Positions 55,758 to 64,000 of a stretch of DNA of 64,000 bases are shown here, one piece after another (the stretch's first letter is position 1; every line of letters begins with the position of its first letter). Under the pieces are notes generated by a model. The model had not been told where the DNA came from and made no database searches. It saw only the letters and a program-made list of their open reading frames with translations. The stretch spans positions 1 through 64,000 of the forward strand of contig NZ_JABXYX010000012.1 of the NCBI RefSeq assembly GCF_017982655.1. Reading direction: 5' to 3'. The position numbers and the translations under genes are program-made. The DNA is from Brasilonema sp. CT11 (GTDB lineage Bacteria; Cyanobacteriota; Cyanobacteriia; Cyanobacteriales; Nostocaceae).

Positions 55758-56846
55758 TCAGTTCAAGGGGTAATAAATATCCTCAGAGCAAGGATTGAGG
55801 TAAGGACGCTGTAAATCAATACCAAGCCGAGTAAAATGTGAGTCAATAGCCTTCATCCGCTGATCAGTTGAATCGTTATCTTGTTGCCAAACTTCCAACA
55901 AAGCATTCGCTACGATTTGACAGCGGTTCATCCCAAAACTTTCCTGTGCAGCAAATTTTTGGCTAAGTTCTTCAGCTAAACTCAACCCAGGTGCTAAAAA
56001 CTTGGTAAACAAGGGGATTTCTGTGTGGAAATGAGATTGATGTTCTGCATAGACACTTCTTAGGACTTTTCGCACTGCTGGATAGTCTTCACGTTCAAAG
56101 GATAGCACTCCTGAATCATAGCGCCCATAAGCAGCGCGATTGTGTAACACCTGAAAACTAAAAGGAATTGCAGCAGCGTTCAATTGTTGTGTCAGGCTAT
56201 CCATAAGCGCTAAGGCACCCATTGGAGTAACATTAAAGTAAATTCGCCCTGCTCCCAAATCAGTATCCGGTTTAGTCTGCAAATCCTGTCCGACATTGCT
56301 AAGCGCTATGTAAAAGCCGTTTTGTAGTCGATTTTTAGGCATCCATATATTTATCAAATCTCCTACCTTGGCAGTTGGCGTTGACGGTTCTAGATTGTGA
56401 TTGTACTCAACATACAACGTCAAACCACCTTTGCTCACTGCAATACTACCATCTGGTTCCCGTCGCAACAATTGCCAATCAGGATCAAAGTAGCCTATCC
56501 CATGATTACTGGTATGTAGTAACTCGTAAAATTGCCAATCCATCTCTAAGCTAGAATAGCTTTCCAAGTTTTTATGTGGCAAATCATGAGCGACATCACT
56601 ACTGAGTGACAACGTGGTTTGCAGAGAACCATTGTAATAAATACCGTGAACAAAATTCCGCAATAGTAGAGCAAGATACTTGTGTTGTAATGCTGGCGAA
56701 TTTTGTCGAAATCGCTCTGCTATTTTAGATGGTAGGGCAAAGGGTTGATATTTTGGATGGCGAATGCAAAAGTTGGATTGAATTTCGATATTGCTAGCAA
56801 TATCCAATAGAGAATTTAGCAGTGGTTTGGTAGAAGACTCTAGCAT
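55758..56846 (-). CDS. HopA1-family protein (putative RiPP lyase, LxmY/TvaD-like)
   Basis: This 362-aa protein matches the T3SS-effector HopA1 family: VGDLINIWMPKNRLQNGFYI, DLGAGRIYFNVTPMGALAL and FQVLHNRAAYGRYDSGVLSF are the conserved blocks. In class V lanthipeptide (LxmY) and thioamitide (TvaD) clusters, a HopA1-like protein removes phosphate from phospho-Ser/Thr to give dehydroamino acids, after phosphorylation by an APH-fold kinase. The gene directly upstream here (57011-58249, same strand) encodes such a kinase. That role is inference; the substrate is unknown. Confidence 0.82.
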   Translation of the reverse strand: MLESSTKPLLNSLLDIASNIEIQSNFCIRHPKYQPFALPSKIAERFRQNSPALQHKYLALLLRNFVHGIYYNGSLQTTLSLSSDVAHDLPHKNLESYSSLEMDWQFYELLHTSNHGIGYFDPDWQLLRREPDGSIAVSKGGLTLYVEYNHNLEPSTPTAKVGDLINIWMPKNRLQNGFYIALSNVGQDLQTKPDTDLGAGRIYFNVTPMGALALMDSLTQQLNAAAIPFSFQVLHNRAAYGRYDSGVLSFEREDYPAVRKVLRSVYAEHQSHFHTEIPLFTKFLAPGLSLAEELSQKFAAQESFGMNRCQIVANALLEVWQQDNDSTDQRMKAIDSHFTRLGIDLQRPYLNPCSEDIYYPLN

Positions 56847-56873
56847 GAGTGTAATTTCAAAAAGAAGAATTAA

Positions 56874-57012
56874 CAGTTATCAGTTATCAGTTACCAGTTA
56901 CCAGTTATCAGTTACCAGTTACCAGTTATCAGTTACAACAGAAAATACGGATCTGTTTCTTTTGTTTACTGTTTACTGTTCACTGTTCACTGATTTCGCT
57001 GTTCACTGTTTT
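56874..57012. repeat. Heptanucleotide repeats (CAGTTAY)n and (TGTTCAC)n
   Basis: Nine CAGTTAT/CAGTTAC units run from 56874 to 56936. A second, degenerate TGTTTAC/TGTTCAC array follows at about 56964-57012. They fill the gap between the HopA1-like and kinase genes. Confidence 0.95.
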
Positions 57013-58249
57013 AACAACCGCGCAGACGAGTTTTGTTATAATAAAGACGAAGCAAATTCTTCTTTGTTTTGGGATAATGAAGTTGAACAAATTTTGCAAA
57101 TAGCTTTAGGATTTCTGACTCTGTGATCCCAAAAACAGTCAATACAGACTCTTGTGGTCTACTGAGTAAGCTTTGAGCAAATTTGAACATACAAATACTG
57201 GAGTTATCAAAGTATTTGTGAAAGTTTATTTTTTCCTTGATTCGATGAAGTAGAACTAAACCCGCAAATTGGATAACTCGTTGAACAAATTCACAACGAT
57301 ACTCAAGAATCACTGGAAAAGTATCAAGATAAGCTAGAATAAGAGTTAGTAGTGAAGGTTGGATAACTTCCAATGGAATCGCTGCCAGAAGTAATGACTC
57401 TTCTAACTCAAGAGTAGGATCTACCACTAGACTTTCTAACCAAAGTGTTAAGTAGCTTGCCACTAAAGTTCCCAAATCAAAAGCTGGATCTCCCCAGGAA
57501 CAAGCTTCCCAATCAATGAGTCGTATAAGACAGTTGTCTAACTTCTCCCACCTTGAATGCACTAAAACATTTTCCAATTTCAGATCATTATGAGTTAAGC
57601 AGCAAGGATTCCATTCATACGCCAATTCTGCAATTGCTGCTTCTAAACTCTCATAACGTTGATAAAGAGCGTAGAATTCCAGCGCCTCTGTAGGAACATC
57701 GCCAAAAATTTCCGGTCCAATTGACCCTATCCCTTGCGTTGGATTATAAAATTGATAGCGAAACTGTCCTTCAGGAGCAGTTGCCATAAAATCACGATAC
57801 TCCGGGCGGTTGAAAGTGGCACGATGTAGTGATCCCAAACTAGTACCAATAGCGCTTGCGATCGCTTTTGGAAAATATAAATTTTTTTGATAAAAACTTG
57901 CTAGTTCAAAATACTCCTTGAGGTAGTGACGAACAAGAATAGATTTTTCTTGCTCAAAATGCACTACCAAAGATGCCGCAGCAGAAATATTTCCTAACAC
58001 TGGAAACTGCTGAAGTAGTTGATGAAACAACCACTCATTCCAAAACTCATGTGGATTTTCGTTATTATCAACACATCGTTCTTGCTTAACCAGTAGCTTT
58101 TGATTCCCAGGCAGAGTAACTAGTAAATTGAAATTTTTTTGACTCGTTTGCGGGAGTTCAGAATAGGAATTTGTACCTTCTTCTGAGCTACACAGACCTG
58201 CTTGATGCAGATAATGAATAACATTATGAGAAGACAGTGAAAGTACCAT
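57011..58249 (-). CDS. APH-fold phosphotransferase (LxmK/TvaC-like)
   Basis: This 412-aa protein has the aminoglycoside-phosphotransferase/kinase fold: LLVTLPGNQKLLVKQE in the N-lobe (Lys), catalytic loop CCLTHNDLKLENVLV with Asp and Asn, and metal motif LIDWEACSWGDPAFDLGTL. It is immediately upstream of the HopA1-like gene. In class V lanthipeptide and thioamitide pathways this pair phosphorylates and eliminates Ser/Thr side chains. A housekeeping small-molecule kinase is an alternative. Confidence 0.85.
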   Translation of the reverse strand: MVLSLSSHNVIHYLHQAGLCSSEEGTNSYSELPQTSQKNFNLLVTLPGNQKLLVKQERCVDNNENPHEFWNEWLFHQLLQQFPVLGNISAAASLVVHFEQEKSILVRHYLKEYFELASFYQKNLYFPKAIASAIGTSLGSLHRATFNRPEYRDFMATAPEGQFRYQFYNPTQGIGSIGPEIFGDVPTEALEFYALYQRYESLEAAIAELAYEWNPCCLTHNDLKLENVLVHSRWEKLDNCLIRLIDWEACSWGDPAFDLGTLVASYLTLWLESLVVDPTLELEESLLLAAIPLEVIQPSLLTLILAYLDTFPVILEYRCEFVQRVIQFAGLVLLHRIKEKINFHKYFDNSSICMFKFAQSLLSRPQESVLTVFGITESEILKLFAKFVQLHYPKTKKNLLRLYYNKTRLRGC

Positions 58250-58909
58250 GTCTTATTTCCTAAAGCGTAAAATTGTTCCTGAAACCACAATTTCAGTATT
58301 AGCTTTACTTCAGTGGTCTTCAGTAGATATTTATGACTCGTGCAAATATCAATAACGATTAGCACAATCTACTAATATCCGATTTATCAAAAATAAACCT
58401 GCCAAAATGGCAATGTTGCTTTTGCTATTGCTTTAAATTTTGCTCAGCACTCAGTCAAATCTTTTAAACCAATACACTTGCTGTTAGTGGTGTTTAGTTT
58501 TGTTAAGATCCCCCAACCGACGCCAGGTGCTACAAGTCGGGCAACTCTAGCCGAGCACTGGCTCCCCTTAAAAAGCTTGCTCAGTTCCCTCCTTTTTAAG
58601 GAGGGCTAGGGAGGATCAATCCTTAAGTGAACCGTATTGTCTTTTAAACGACGTTGTAGAATAATTCGCGCTATTATCGCTACTACAAATTACTTAAAAA
58701 TAGAACTCAGAGCTATCTCCTCCACCAGACGCTACGCGTTAGCCGTAAGGCGTGCGCTTTGCGCATACGACAAGGCTCAGCTACCAAATACAGAACGGGC
58801 TGCGCCCTTGCACTCTACAGAAGAAAAGAAAAATTTTCATGTGTCTTGGTGAGGGAGTGAAGGAGGAAAAATATTGTCATCCTTACTGGTGGGCAAATGT
58901 CTATGATGA
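58250..58909. other. Repeat-containing intergenic region upstream of the kinase
   Basis: Searched on both strands for a short precursor-peptide ORF for the kinase/HopA1 pair; none with a ribosome-binding site and Ser/Thr/Cys-rich core was found. The region contains a GGAGCCAGTGC-family repeat (58515-58568), a CCCTCC(TTTTTAA)GGAGGG hairpin (58589-58608) and a short dispersed repeat with gctacgcgttagc and gcgctttgcgc (58730-58785). Confidence 0.5.
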
Positions 58910-59236
58910 CTACTTAAACAGAGAATGGGCGAGTAGAGCTGCTTGGGTGCGATTGCCCAAAGGGCAGACGCAATCATGCGTATCGCGCAAGTTCAAGCGA
59001 CTAAGAATATTAGTCACATAGTTTTTAACAGTATTCTCTGAAAGGAAAAGCGATTGAGCAATTTCACGGTTATTCGCTCCAGAAGCTATCAAACGCAACA
59101 CATCCAATTTTCTGAATGTGAGTTGCGCCAGTTCTGGGAAATATTCAACGGATGAGACTAGTAGTGTCATGGATATAAGTGCTTTTTCTAACAATTCCGG
59201 TTCAAGTTGAGTATGTCCTTTGGCGGTAATTGTCAA
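58910..59236 (-). pseudogene. Truncated NarL-type response regulator (HTH only)
   Basis: The frame corresponds to the C-terminal half of the regulator at 61922-62560: KGHTQLEPELLEKAL, then ELAQLTFRKLDVLRLIASGA and NNREIAQSLFLSENTVKNYV. The receiver domain is entirely missing; homology begins about at AVYKGHTQL. A 30-base in-frame insertion adds THDCVCPLGN between LRD and RTQAALLAHSLF, splitting the last helix region. It is most likely a decaying partial duplicate. Confidence 0.85.
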
Positions 59237-59607
59237 AAGTCTGGAACGACCAAATCCTGTTGAGACACATGATGTATCATTTGTACAGTGCGTAAATCCT
59301 ATATTTTTTTACTGATTTGGTTATGGATACTCGTGACTTTCTTCCCATGTCATGTTGAAAATCACCATTGTATATTGAAATTACCTGAATAAACCTAACT
59401 AAATCTACGTGGTAAAAACACCGTAAAACTGGTGAATAAGACAATCAGATTAAGTAAATATTTTTTCCAAGATTAATTACACGTTGCCGTAAATCAATTG
59501 AGTAGGCGGCTGGCATAAGTATGAGTTGTGTCAATATTTTTCTTGTTCATACAAGTTTACTCACTTTGTGTTCTACCCAACTAAAAATTGCTGTAAATGG
59601 AGAAAAA
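59237..59607. other. Intergenic region upstream of the Spy-like lipoprotein
   Basis: No further homology to the receiver domain was seen on the minus strand. GGAGAAAA directly upstream of the ATG at 59608 is the ribosome-binding site of the next gene. An operator for the neighbouring regulator may lie here but was not identified. Confidence 0.4.
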
Positions 59608-59997
59608 ATGATCAACAAACAGATAATATTACCAACCCTTCTATCTGCAACTATCCTTCTGGGAGGAATCACTGGTTGTTCCGGATCTAAATCATCGGAC
59701 GCAACCAGTCCAGATGGGTCTGGAACTAACGTATCTCAAAACAGCCCATCTACGACAAACAACAATCAAGCGGATACATCGGAACGCGCTCAGAAGCGTG
59801 AAGAGATTCGCAAACAAATTGAAGCCGTTCTAACCGCAGATCAGGTGAAACAGTTGCAAGCAAAACTGCAACAAGGGGAAAAAATGCGTAAAGCAGTGTT
59901 GAGCCTCGATCTCACTGCAGAGCAAAAAACTAAAATTCAGGATATTTTTAAGACTGCTTATCCCCATCGTCAAAGGAAATCTCAAGAGAATTCCTAG
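59608..59997 (+). CDS. Spy/CpxP-like (LTxxQ) lipoprotein
   Basis: This protein of about 129 aa has a lipoprotein signal (LPTLLSATILLGGITGCSG; lipobox ITGC), a disordered Ser/Asn/Thr linker and a helical domain with two LTxxQ-like elements (VLTADQVKQLQAKL and LDLTAEQKTKIQDIF). Spy/CpxP proteins are periplasmic chaperones or stress-system accessory proteins. An S41 protease gene follows about 90 bases downstream, suggesting joint envelope quality control. Start ATG 59608 has a GGAGAAAA site; an upstream frame to 59521 is not protein-like. Confidence 0.78.
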   Translation: MINKQIILPTLLSATILLGGITGCSGSKSSDATSPDGSGTNVSQNSPSTTNNNQADTSERAQKREEIRKQIEAVLTADQVKQLQAKLQQGEKMRKAVLSLDLTAEQKTKIQDIFKTAYPHRQRKSQENS

Positions 59998-60088
59998 TAG
60001 TTTAATCGGGATGTAAATCTGAGTTTCCAGAAGCTTTGCTGCAATTTTCTGTACTGTTGTTTGTGAATTTATTGTTATCAGTGAAAGC

Positions 60089-61369
60089 ATGTTCAAGCCA
60101 AAATTGCTCGCCAAGATAAAACTTGCCTTTATAGCAGTATTCCTGACAGGAAGTAGTCTCTATGCTGTAAAAGCTCTAGGACAATCCCAACCTAGCCCAC
60201 AACAACTGGTGGATGAGGTGTGGCAAATCTTGAATAAAGATTATGTTGATAGCAGCTTTAACCATCAGGATTGGAAAGCAATTCGACAGCAGTATCTGGA
60301 CCAGAAATATAGCTCTAAACAACAGGCATACAATGGAATTCGAGCAATGGTGGCGAAATTAGGCGATCGCTACACCGAATTTTTCGACCCCCAAGAATTC
60401 CAGGCTTTAGATAACGACCTTTCTGGCAACCTCAGTGGTGTAGGACTGGAACTAGCGGAAAATGAAAAAACCAAAGCTTTAACCGTTATCGCCCCAATTG
60501 AAGGAACACCTGCTTTTAAAGCAGGTATCTTGCCGGACGATGTAATTGTCAAAATTGATGGTCAGCCAACTGGGGGGATGAACATCAACGATGCAGTCAA
60601 GCGGATTCTCGGTCCAGTTGGAACTAAGGTAATACTTACGATTCAACGAGGCAATCAATCGCAATCTTTCAAACTTACCCGTGCTAATATTGCTATTCAT
60701 CCCGTAACCTACAACATACAAACAACGGCTACAGGCAAGATTGGCTACATTCAACTACCAGAGTTTACACAAACCGCTCCCGTAGAAATGGGTCGGGCAA
60801 TTCAAGCCTTGGAAAAGCAGCAGGTAGAGGGCTACGTTTTGGATCTGCGCTCCGATCCAGGCGGACTGGTGGATGCGAGTTTGGAAATTGCCAGTATGTG
60901 GTTGAAGCAAGGGGCGATCGTCTCTTTGGTAAATCGAGACCAAGTAAAAGAGAGCTACAATGCGACAGGACATGCCTTAACCAATAAACCCCTGGTTGTG
61001 CTAGTTGATCAAGGGTCTGCCAGTGCTAGTGAAATTCTGGCGGGGGCGCTGCAAGATGATAATCGCGCCAAGCTAGTAGGAACTCGCACTTTTGGTAAAG
61101 GTTTAGTTCAATCAATAGAACCACTGGAAGATGGTTCGGCATTGAAACTCACCATTGCTAAATACTACACACCCAAAGGTCGAGATATTAATCATGTTGG
61201 TATTGTACCAGATATTACAGTAGAGTTAACCGAGGCACAGCAGAAAGCATTAGTGCAGAACCACACTTTAGGCACGTTAGCTGATCCTCAGTATGCTAGT
61301 GCAGTTGCAGACTTGAGCCAATTGATTCAGACAGGGGCGAACCCTGTTGGTTTACAGCGTGGGAAATAA
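60089..61369 (+). CDS. S41 carboxyl-terminal processing protease
   Basis: This 426-aa protein has an N-terminal signal/anchor (IKLAFIAVFLTGSSLYAVKA), a cap region (VDEVWQILNKDYVDSSFN), a PDZ domain (about 110-200, SGVGLELAENEKTKALTVIA with GILPDDVIVKIDG), and an S41 catalytic core with Ser in VDQGSASASEILAGAL and Lys in TFGKGLVQSIEPL. It resembles cyanobacterial CtpA/B/C, of which CtpA matures the D1 protein of photosystem II. The genomic link to a Spy-like lipoprotein and a two-component system suggests a stress role rather than the D1-specific one. Confidence 0.92.
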   Translation: MFKPKLLAKIKLAFIAVFLTGSSLYAVKALGQSQPSPQQLVDEVWQILNKDYVDSSFNHQDWKAIRQQYLDQKYSSKQQAYNGIRAMVAKLGDRYTEFFDPQEFQALDNDLSGNLSGVGLELAENEKTKALTVIAPIEGTPAFKAGILPDDVIVKIDGQPTGGMNINDAVKRILGPVGTKVILTIQRGNQSQSFKLTRANIAIHPVTYNIQTTATGKIGYIQLPEFTQTAPVEMGRAIQALEKQQVEGYVLDLRSDPGGLVDASLEIASMWLKQGAIVSLVNRDQVKESYNATGHALTNKPLVVLVDQGSASASEILAGALQDDNRAKLVGTRTFGKGLVQSIEPLEDGSALKLTIAKYYTPKGRDINHVGIVPDITVELTEAQQKALVQNHTLGTLADPQYASAVADLSQLIQTGANPVGLQRGK

Positions 61370-61921
61370 GTTTCTTCACAACAGCCAAGTCCAAGAGGGC
61401 GATCTCACTGAAAAAAAATAATTTGTATCTTCTCTCCTGCACCCCTACAGTCATTATCGGTAATTACTGAAATAAATTTACAAAAAAAAATCAAAAAATA
61501 CTTTTTATTCCAGAAACAAATTTGGTCGAGCGTAAGCTTACCCCCGGCTAAAGCGCGGGGGCTTTCGCCACTTACCACGATTCAGAACGAAGATTTCTAG
61601 TGCGCTCACGAAACTAACGATATTTGAGAAGGACTTCCCAGCTATATTAGCCCTTGAGCCTCAGGGACGGCTTACTCAATATCACAAAAGATACTGCTTC
61701 TACAACCGAGACAATTCTCGGACGCCCCTATTAGTTACGGTTTGCGTACTATCTCCAGTACTTGCTTACTGCGTTGCCTTTTCTGCGTAACTCTCACAGT
61801 GCCTTTCACAATTTCAGCAGATAAGAAATGTACCATATTGGTACACAAAATATCCACAGAACAATTGCACATTCGGGTCAGTCAGGAAGAATACACAAAG
61901 CTTGAGCCCTCAAACTCCCCA
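61370..61921. other. Structured non-coding region, possible IS200/IS605-type end or RNA
   Basis: Many hairpins are packed into about 310 bases: CCCCCG/CGGGGG (61541-61561), CCCTTGAG/TCAGGG (about 61651-61666), CCGAGA/TCTCGG (61706-61721), GTTACG/CGTAAC (61734-61791) enclosing GTACT/AGTAC (61746-61761), and GTACCATATTGGTAC (61830-61844). The cccccggctaaagcgcgggg hairpin resembles right ends of IS200/IS605-type elements, next to which guide-type RNAs of TnpB are encoded. No tnpB is present. A short stretch HIRVSQEEYTKLE (about 61868-61907) recalls the start of ribbon-helix-helix proteins but is not an intact gene. Confidence 0.4.
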
Positions 61922-62560
61922 TCAGTTAAATAAAGAATGAGCAAGCAGAGCGGCTTGAGTGCGATCGCGCAAGTTTAAGCGACTGAGAATATTAGTCACA
62001 TAGTTCTTAACAGTGTTCTCTGAGAGGAAAAGCGACTGAGCAATTTCACGGTTATTCGATCCAGAAGCCATTAAACGCAACACATCCAACTCTCTGCGTG
62101 TAAGTTGCGCCAATTCTGGGGGTTGTAAAACTGAAGGGGCTGGCACTGGGGCGGGCGTGAGTGCTTTTTCAAACAATCCTGGTCCGAGTTGGGTATGTCC
62201 TTTGTAGACAGCACGAATCGCTAGCGCCAGTTCATCTGGTTCAGTGTCCTTGAGCAAATAGCCCTTAGCCCCCACTCGCATCGCTTGCGAGACGTACCCA
62301 TCATCATCGAAAGTTGTTAATACTAGTACTTTCGTGTCGGGATATTGTTGAGCGATCGCCCCAGTAGCAGCAACTCCATCCATCACGGGCATTCGGATAT
62401 CCATCAGCACAATGTCCGGTTGTAGGGTAGAAATTTGTTCGATCGCTCGTTGCCCATTTTCCGCCTCACCCACAACTTGCATATCGCAATTGGACTCTAG
62501 CAGACTTTTGAGTCCTTGACGGATGAGAAGTTGATCATCGACTAACAAGATCCGAATCAT
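61922..62560 (-). CDS. NarL/FixJ-type response regulator
   Basis: This 212-aa protein has an N-terminal receiver (RILLVDDQLLIRQGL; phospho-acceptor Asp in PDIVLMDIRMPVMDG; Thr in LVLTTFDDDG; Lys in GYLLKDTEP), a Pro/Ala-rich linker and a LuxR helix-turn-helix (LTRRELDVLRLMASGSNNRE with SENTVKNYVTNIL). The gene is transcribed after the cognate kinase gene 50 bases upstream. A truncated copy of it lies at 58910-59236. Confidence 0.93.
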   Translation of the reverse strand: MIRILLVDDQLLIRQGLKSLLESNCDMQVVGEAENGQRAIEQISTLQPDIVLMDIRMPVMDGVAATGAIAQQYPDTKVLVLTTFDDDGYVSQAMRVGAKGYLLKDTEPDELALAIRAVYKGHTQLGPGLFEKALTPAPVPAPSVLQPPELAQLTRRELDVLRLMASGSNNREIAQSLFLSENTVKNYVTNILSRLNLRDRTQAALLAHSLFN

Positions 62561-62609
62561 AAAACCTCGCAGGAGTTTAGAAACCCTCGTGCTTTAGGCA
62601 GGGGAATGC

Positions 62610-63812
62610 TTACAGTAACAAATTTGATATTGGAAAAGAAACACAGATCCGGCAACCTTTTCCTGGTTGACTGTGGAGATAAAACTGACCGCCCAACGCC
62701 AGTGCTCGTTCTCGCATCCCCTGCAGTCCAAACCCGGTTGTATTTTCAGTTGGATTAAACCCTTCACCATTGTCCTCAATGGAAAGATCAAGTATCCCAG
62801 CCTGATGCTGTAGCTGAAGGCTCACAGTTGTTGCCTGTGCATGTTTGTAAATATTTGTTAGCGATTCTTGCACAATGCGGTAGACAGTTGTGTTCACTTC
62901 TGTGGGTAAGGATAATGGTAAATTAATTTTACTAGACAGTTCAATCCCTGTGTTGTGCTGAAAATCCTTCAGCAGCTTTTCAATAGTTGATTCAAGTGAT
63001 TGTCCTTGCAACGGGTTTGATCGCAAGACAGAAACTGAACGCCGGATTTCCAGCAACGCCTCAGCCCCTAGTTGCTTTGCTTGTTTGAGAAATGTCAATG
63101 CCTTCTCGTCATTCGATTGCCAGAACAGCAGGGCATTATTCATTTGAATGGTTTGAGCTGCTAGGGTGTGTCCAAGTCCATCGTGAATTTCGCGGGCAAT
63201 GCGGTTACGTTCCTGCAAAGTCGCCTGATCCTCAATGAGCAAGGCATACTGTCGCAGTTGCTCATGCGTCATTTCTAGTTTTTGATGGGCAATTTCCAAT
63301 TGCTTGCGACTTTGCCACTCTGCAAGCAGAGCGTTAATCAACAATAAAGCAAATACTAATGTCAAGCTATATAATAACAACGAACTCAGTCGCCAATCCC
63401 ATACAACGACTTTAAGCTTCGCAGGCACGATGGGTCTTGACACAAGCAGCATCACATAGGACAGAAGAGTTAAACTCAATACAATCAACTGTCCCTTTCG
63501 CTCAAACAGCAAGCAACTCCGCATCACCAATATTAGGCACAGTAGGAAAAGAGAGCGAATGGTTAAGCCTTGTGGAGTGACTGCCAGCAAAATCAAGCCA
63601 AACTCCACACTCGTGTAAAGCAATTTTTCTGTCAACTTCTTTGTTGGCAGTCTTAAGCCCATTAAACCGAAGGCAGCAATTATAAAAATTCGCAGCAGCA
63701 ACTGCCAAGACAACTCGAACGGCAACAAAATTTCCATTAACACTGCTGTGGCTAACAATAGCCACTCCAGATAAAGCAACAGACGAAACGATTGGTAACT
63801 CGGGCGAACCAT
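62610..63812 (-). CDS. NarL-family sensor histidine kinase (HisKA_3)
   Basis: This protein of about 400 aa has six or so N-terminal membrane helices without an obvious periplasmic sensor loop, a coiled segment (QKLEMTHEQLRQYALLIEDQ), the HisKA_3 H-box ERNRIAREIHDGLGHTLAAQ, the N-box YRIVQESLTNIYKHAQA and the HATPase motifs DNGEGF and GFGLQGMRERA. It phosphorylates the regulator encoded next to it. Similar to DesK-type kinases, the helices may sense membrane state. The start was placed at 63812 (MVRPSYQSFRLLLYLEW); 63857 is an alternative. Confidence 0.92.
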   Translation of the reverse strand: MVRPSYQSFRLLLYLEWLLLATAVLMEILLPFELSWQLLLRIFIIAAFGLMGLRLPTKKLTEKLLYTSVEFGLILLAVTPQGLTIRSLFLLCLILVMRSCLLFERKGQLIVLSLTLLSYVMLLVSRPIVPAKLKVVVWDWRLSSLLLYSLTLVFALLLINALLAEWQSRKQLEIAHQKLEMTHEQLRQYALLIEDQATLQERNRIAREIHDGLGHTLAAQTIQMNNALLFWQSNDEKALTFLKQAKQLGAEALLEIRRSVSVLRSNPLQGQSLESTIEKLLKDFQHNTGIELSSKINLPLSLPTEVNTTVYRIVQESLTNIYKHAQATTVSLQLQHQAGILDLSIEDNGEGFNPTENTTGFGLQGMRERALALGGQFYLHSQPGKGCRICVSFPISNLLL

Positions 63813-64000
63813 AGAACCGTCTAAAATGAACGACCAAAGGAACAGTACTACTAGCATTATCCTGATTTAAAAAAAAGTACAGTGCCAACACAGAACGTTG
63901 GAAACCTTAAACTTTTTGCAAACGTCAACAGGAGTGAACATAAAACCACAGATGCACACTGATTAACGCCCTTTATTTATTTGTATCCATCCTTGGTAGT
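63813..64000. other. Window edge, non-coding
   Basis: Only the probable promoter of the kinase/regulator pair lies here; no gene was recognised before the window ends. Confidence 0.4.

Noticed and set aside
56874-56936. CAGTTAY array, considered as CRISPR-like or iteron repeats
   Set aside because: The units are directly adjacent 7-mers without spacers, and no replication gene is near; it is a short tandem repeat.
58120-58365. Minus-strand 81-codon ORF upstream of the APH-type kinase, considered as a RiPP precursor
   Set aside because: It overlaps the kinase coding sequence in another frame and has a random, hydrophobic composition without a leader/core pattern.
58637-59021. Two plus-strand ORFs before the truncated regulator
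   Set aside because: They run across a dispersed repeat and the antisense of the regulator fragment. Neither looks like a leader peptide for the kinase/HopA1 pair.

Overview
The window looks like a piece of chromosome from a filamentous, Nostocales-type cyanobacterium. The evidence is: many HIP1 octamers (gcgatcgc) in and between genes; phylloquinone (menF, menC, menE, DHNA-CoA thioesterase) genes; cyanobacteria-restricted families (DUF6464, DUF6391, DUF2227); a TPR-CHAT protein; large multi-PAS/GAF hybrid kinases; heptanucleotide short tandem repeats; and a high load of small dispersed repeats and MITEs. The species cannot be named from the sequence alone.

Layout. 1-880: broken IS630-type transposase and its ends. 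886-5360: a Gabija-like defence pair (OLD-family ATPase/TOPRIM nuclease plus UvrD-like helicase), followed by an orphan Phd antitoxin whose toxin has been lost. 5.4-9 kb: small hypothetical and enzyme genes with a MITE. 9.1-11.2 kb: overlapping dgcA-dgcN-type genes (enolase-superfamily racemase/epimerase and DUF1611 protein). 11.3-15.1 kb: DUF6464, aldo/keto reductase, exported Mn superoxide dismutase, rsmG. 15.4-20.7 kb: complete branched-chain/neutral amino-acid ABC transporter with a cupin gene embedded. 21-24.8 kb: a 1265-residue hybrid histidine kinase. 25.3-30.3 kb: a Pls/PosA-type single-module NRPS with three C-terminal membrane/left-handed-helix units (the architecture of epsilon-poly-lysine synthetase), then an M55 D-aminopeptidase. 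30.5-30.9 kb: decayed antitoxin/PIN toxin pair. 31-38.4 kb: histidine phosphatase, glucokinase, GST, a small Cys-rich protein, two PfkB-family kinases, a small LuxR regulator, DUF6391. 38.4-43.6 kb: repeat-rich zone around a TPR-CHAT caspase-like protein, then tRNA-Val(UAC). 43.8-48 kb: DUF2227, mazG, proA, bestrophin. 48.4-50.9 kb: second hybrid kinase. 50.9-55.7 kb: phylloquinone cluster. 55.8-58.2 kb: HopA1-like protein plus APH-type kinase, the enzyme pair that dehydrates peptides in class V lanthipeptide and thioamitide pathways. 58.9-63.9 kb: a two-component system (NarL-type regulator and kinase) with a truncated second copy of the regulator, flanking a Spy-like lipoprotein and an S41 carboxy-terminal protease.

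The most interesting systems are the Gabija-like pair, the Pls-like synthetase with its neighbouring D-aminopeptidase, the TPR-CHAT protein, and the APH/HopA1 pair, for which I found no adjacent precursor peptide. A second theme is genome plasticity: small repeats have been inserted into genes in frame (the 21 kb kinase, the truncated regulator) or lie at the broken ends of genes (the PIN toxin), and short duplications are visible at rsmG, dgcA and the CHAT gene.
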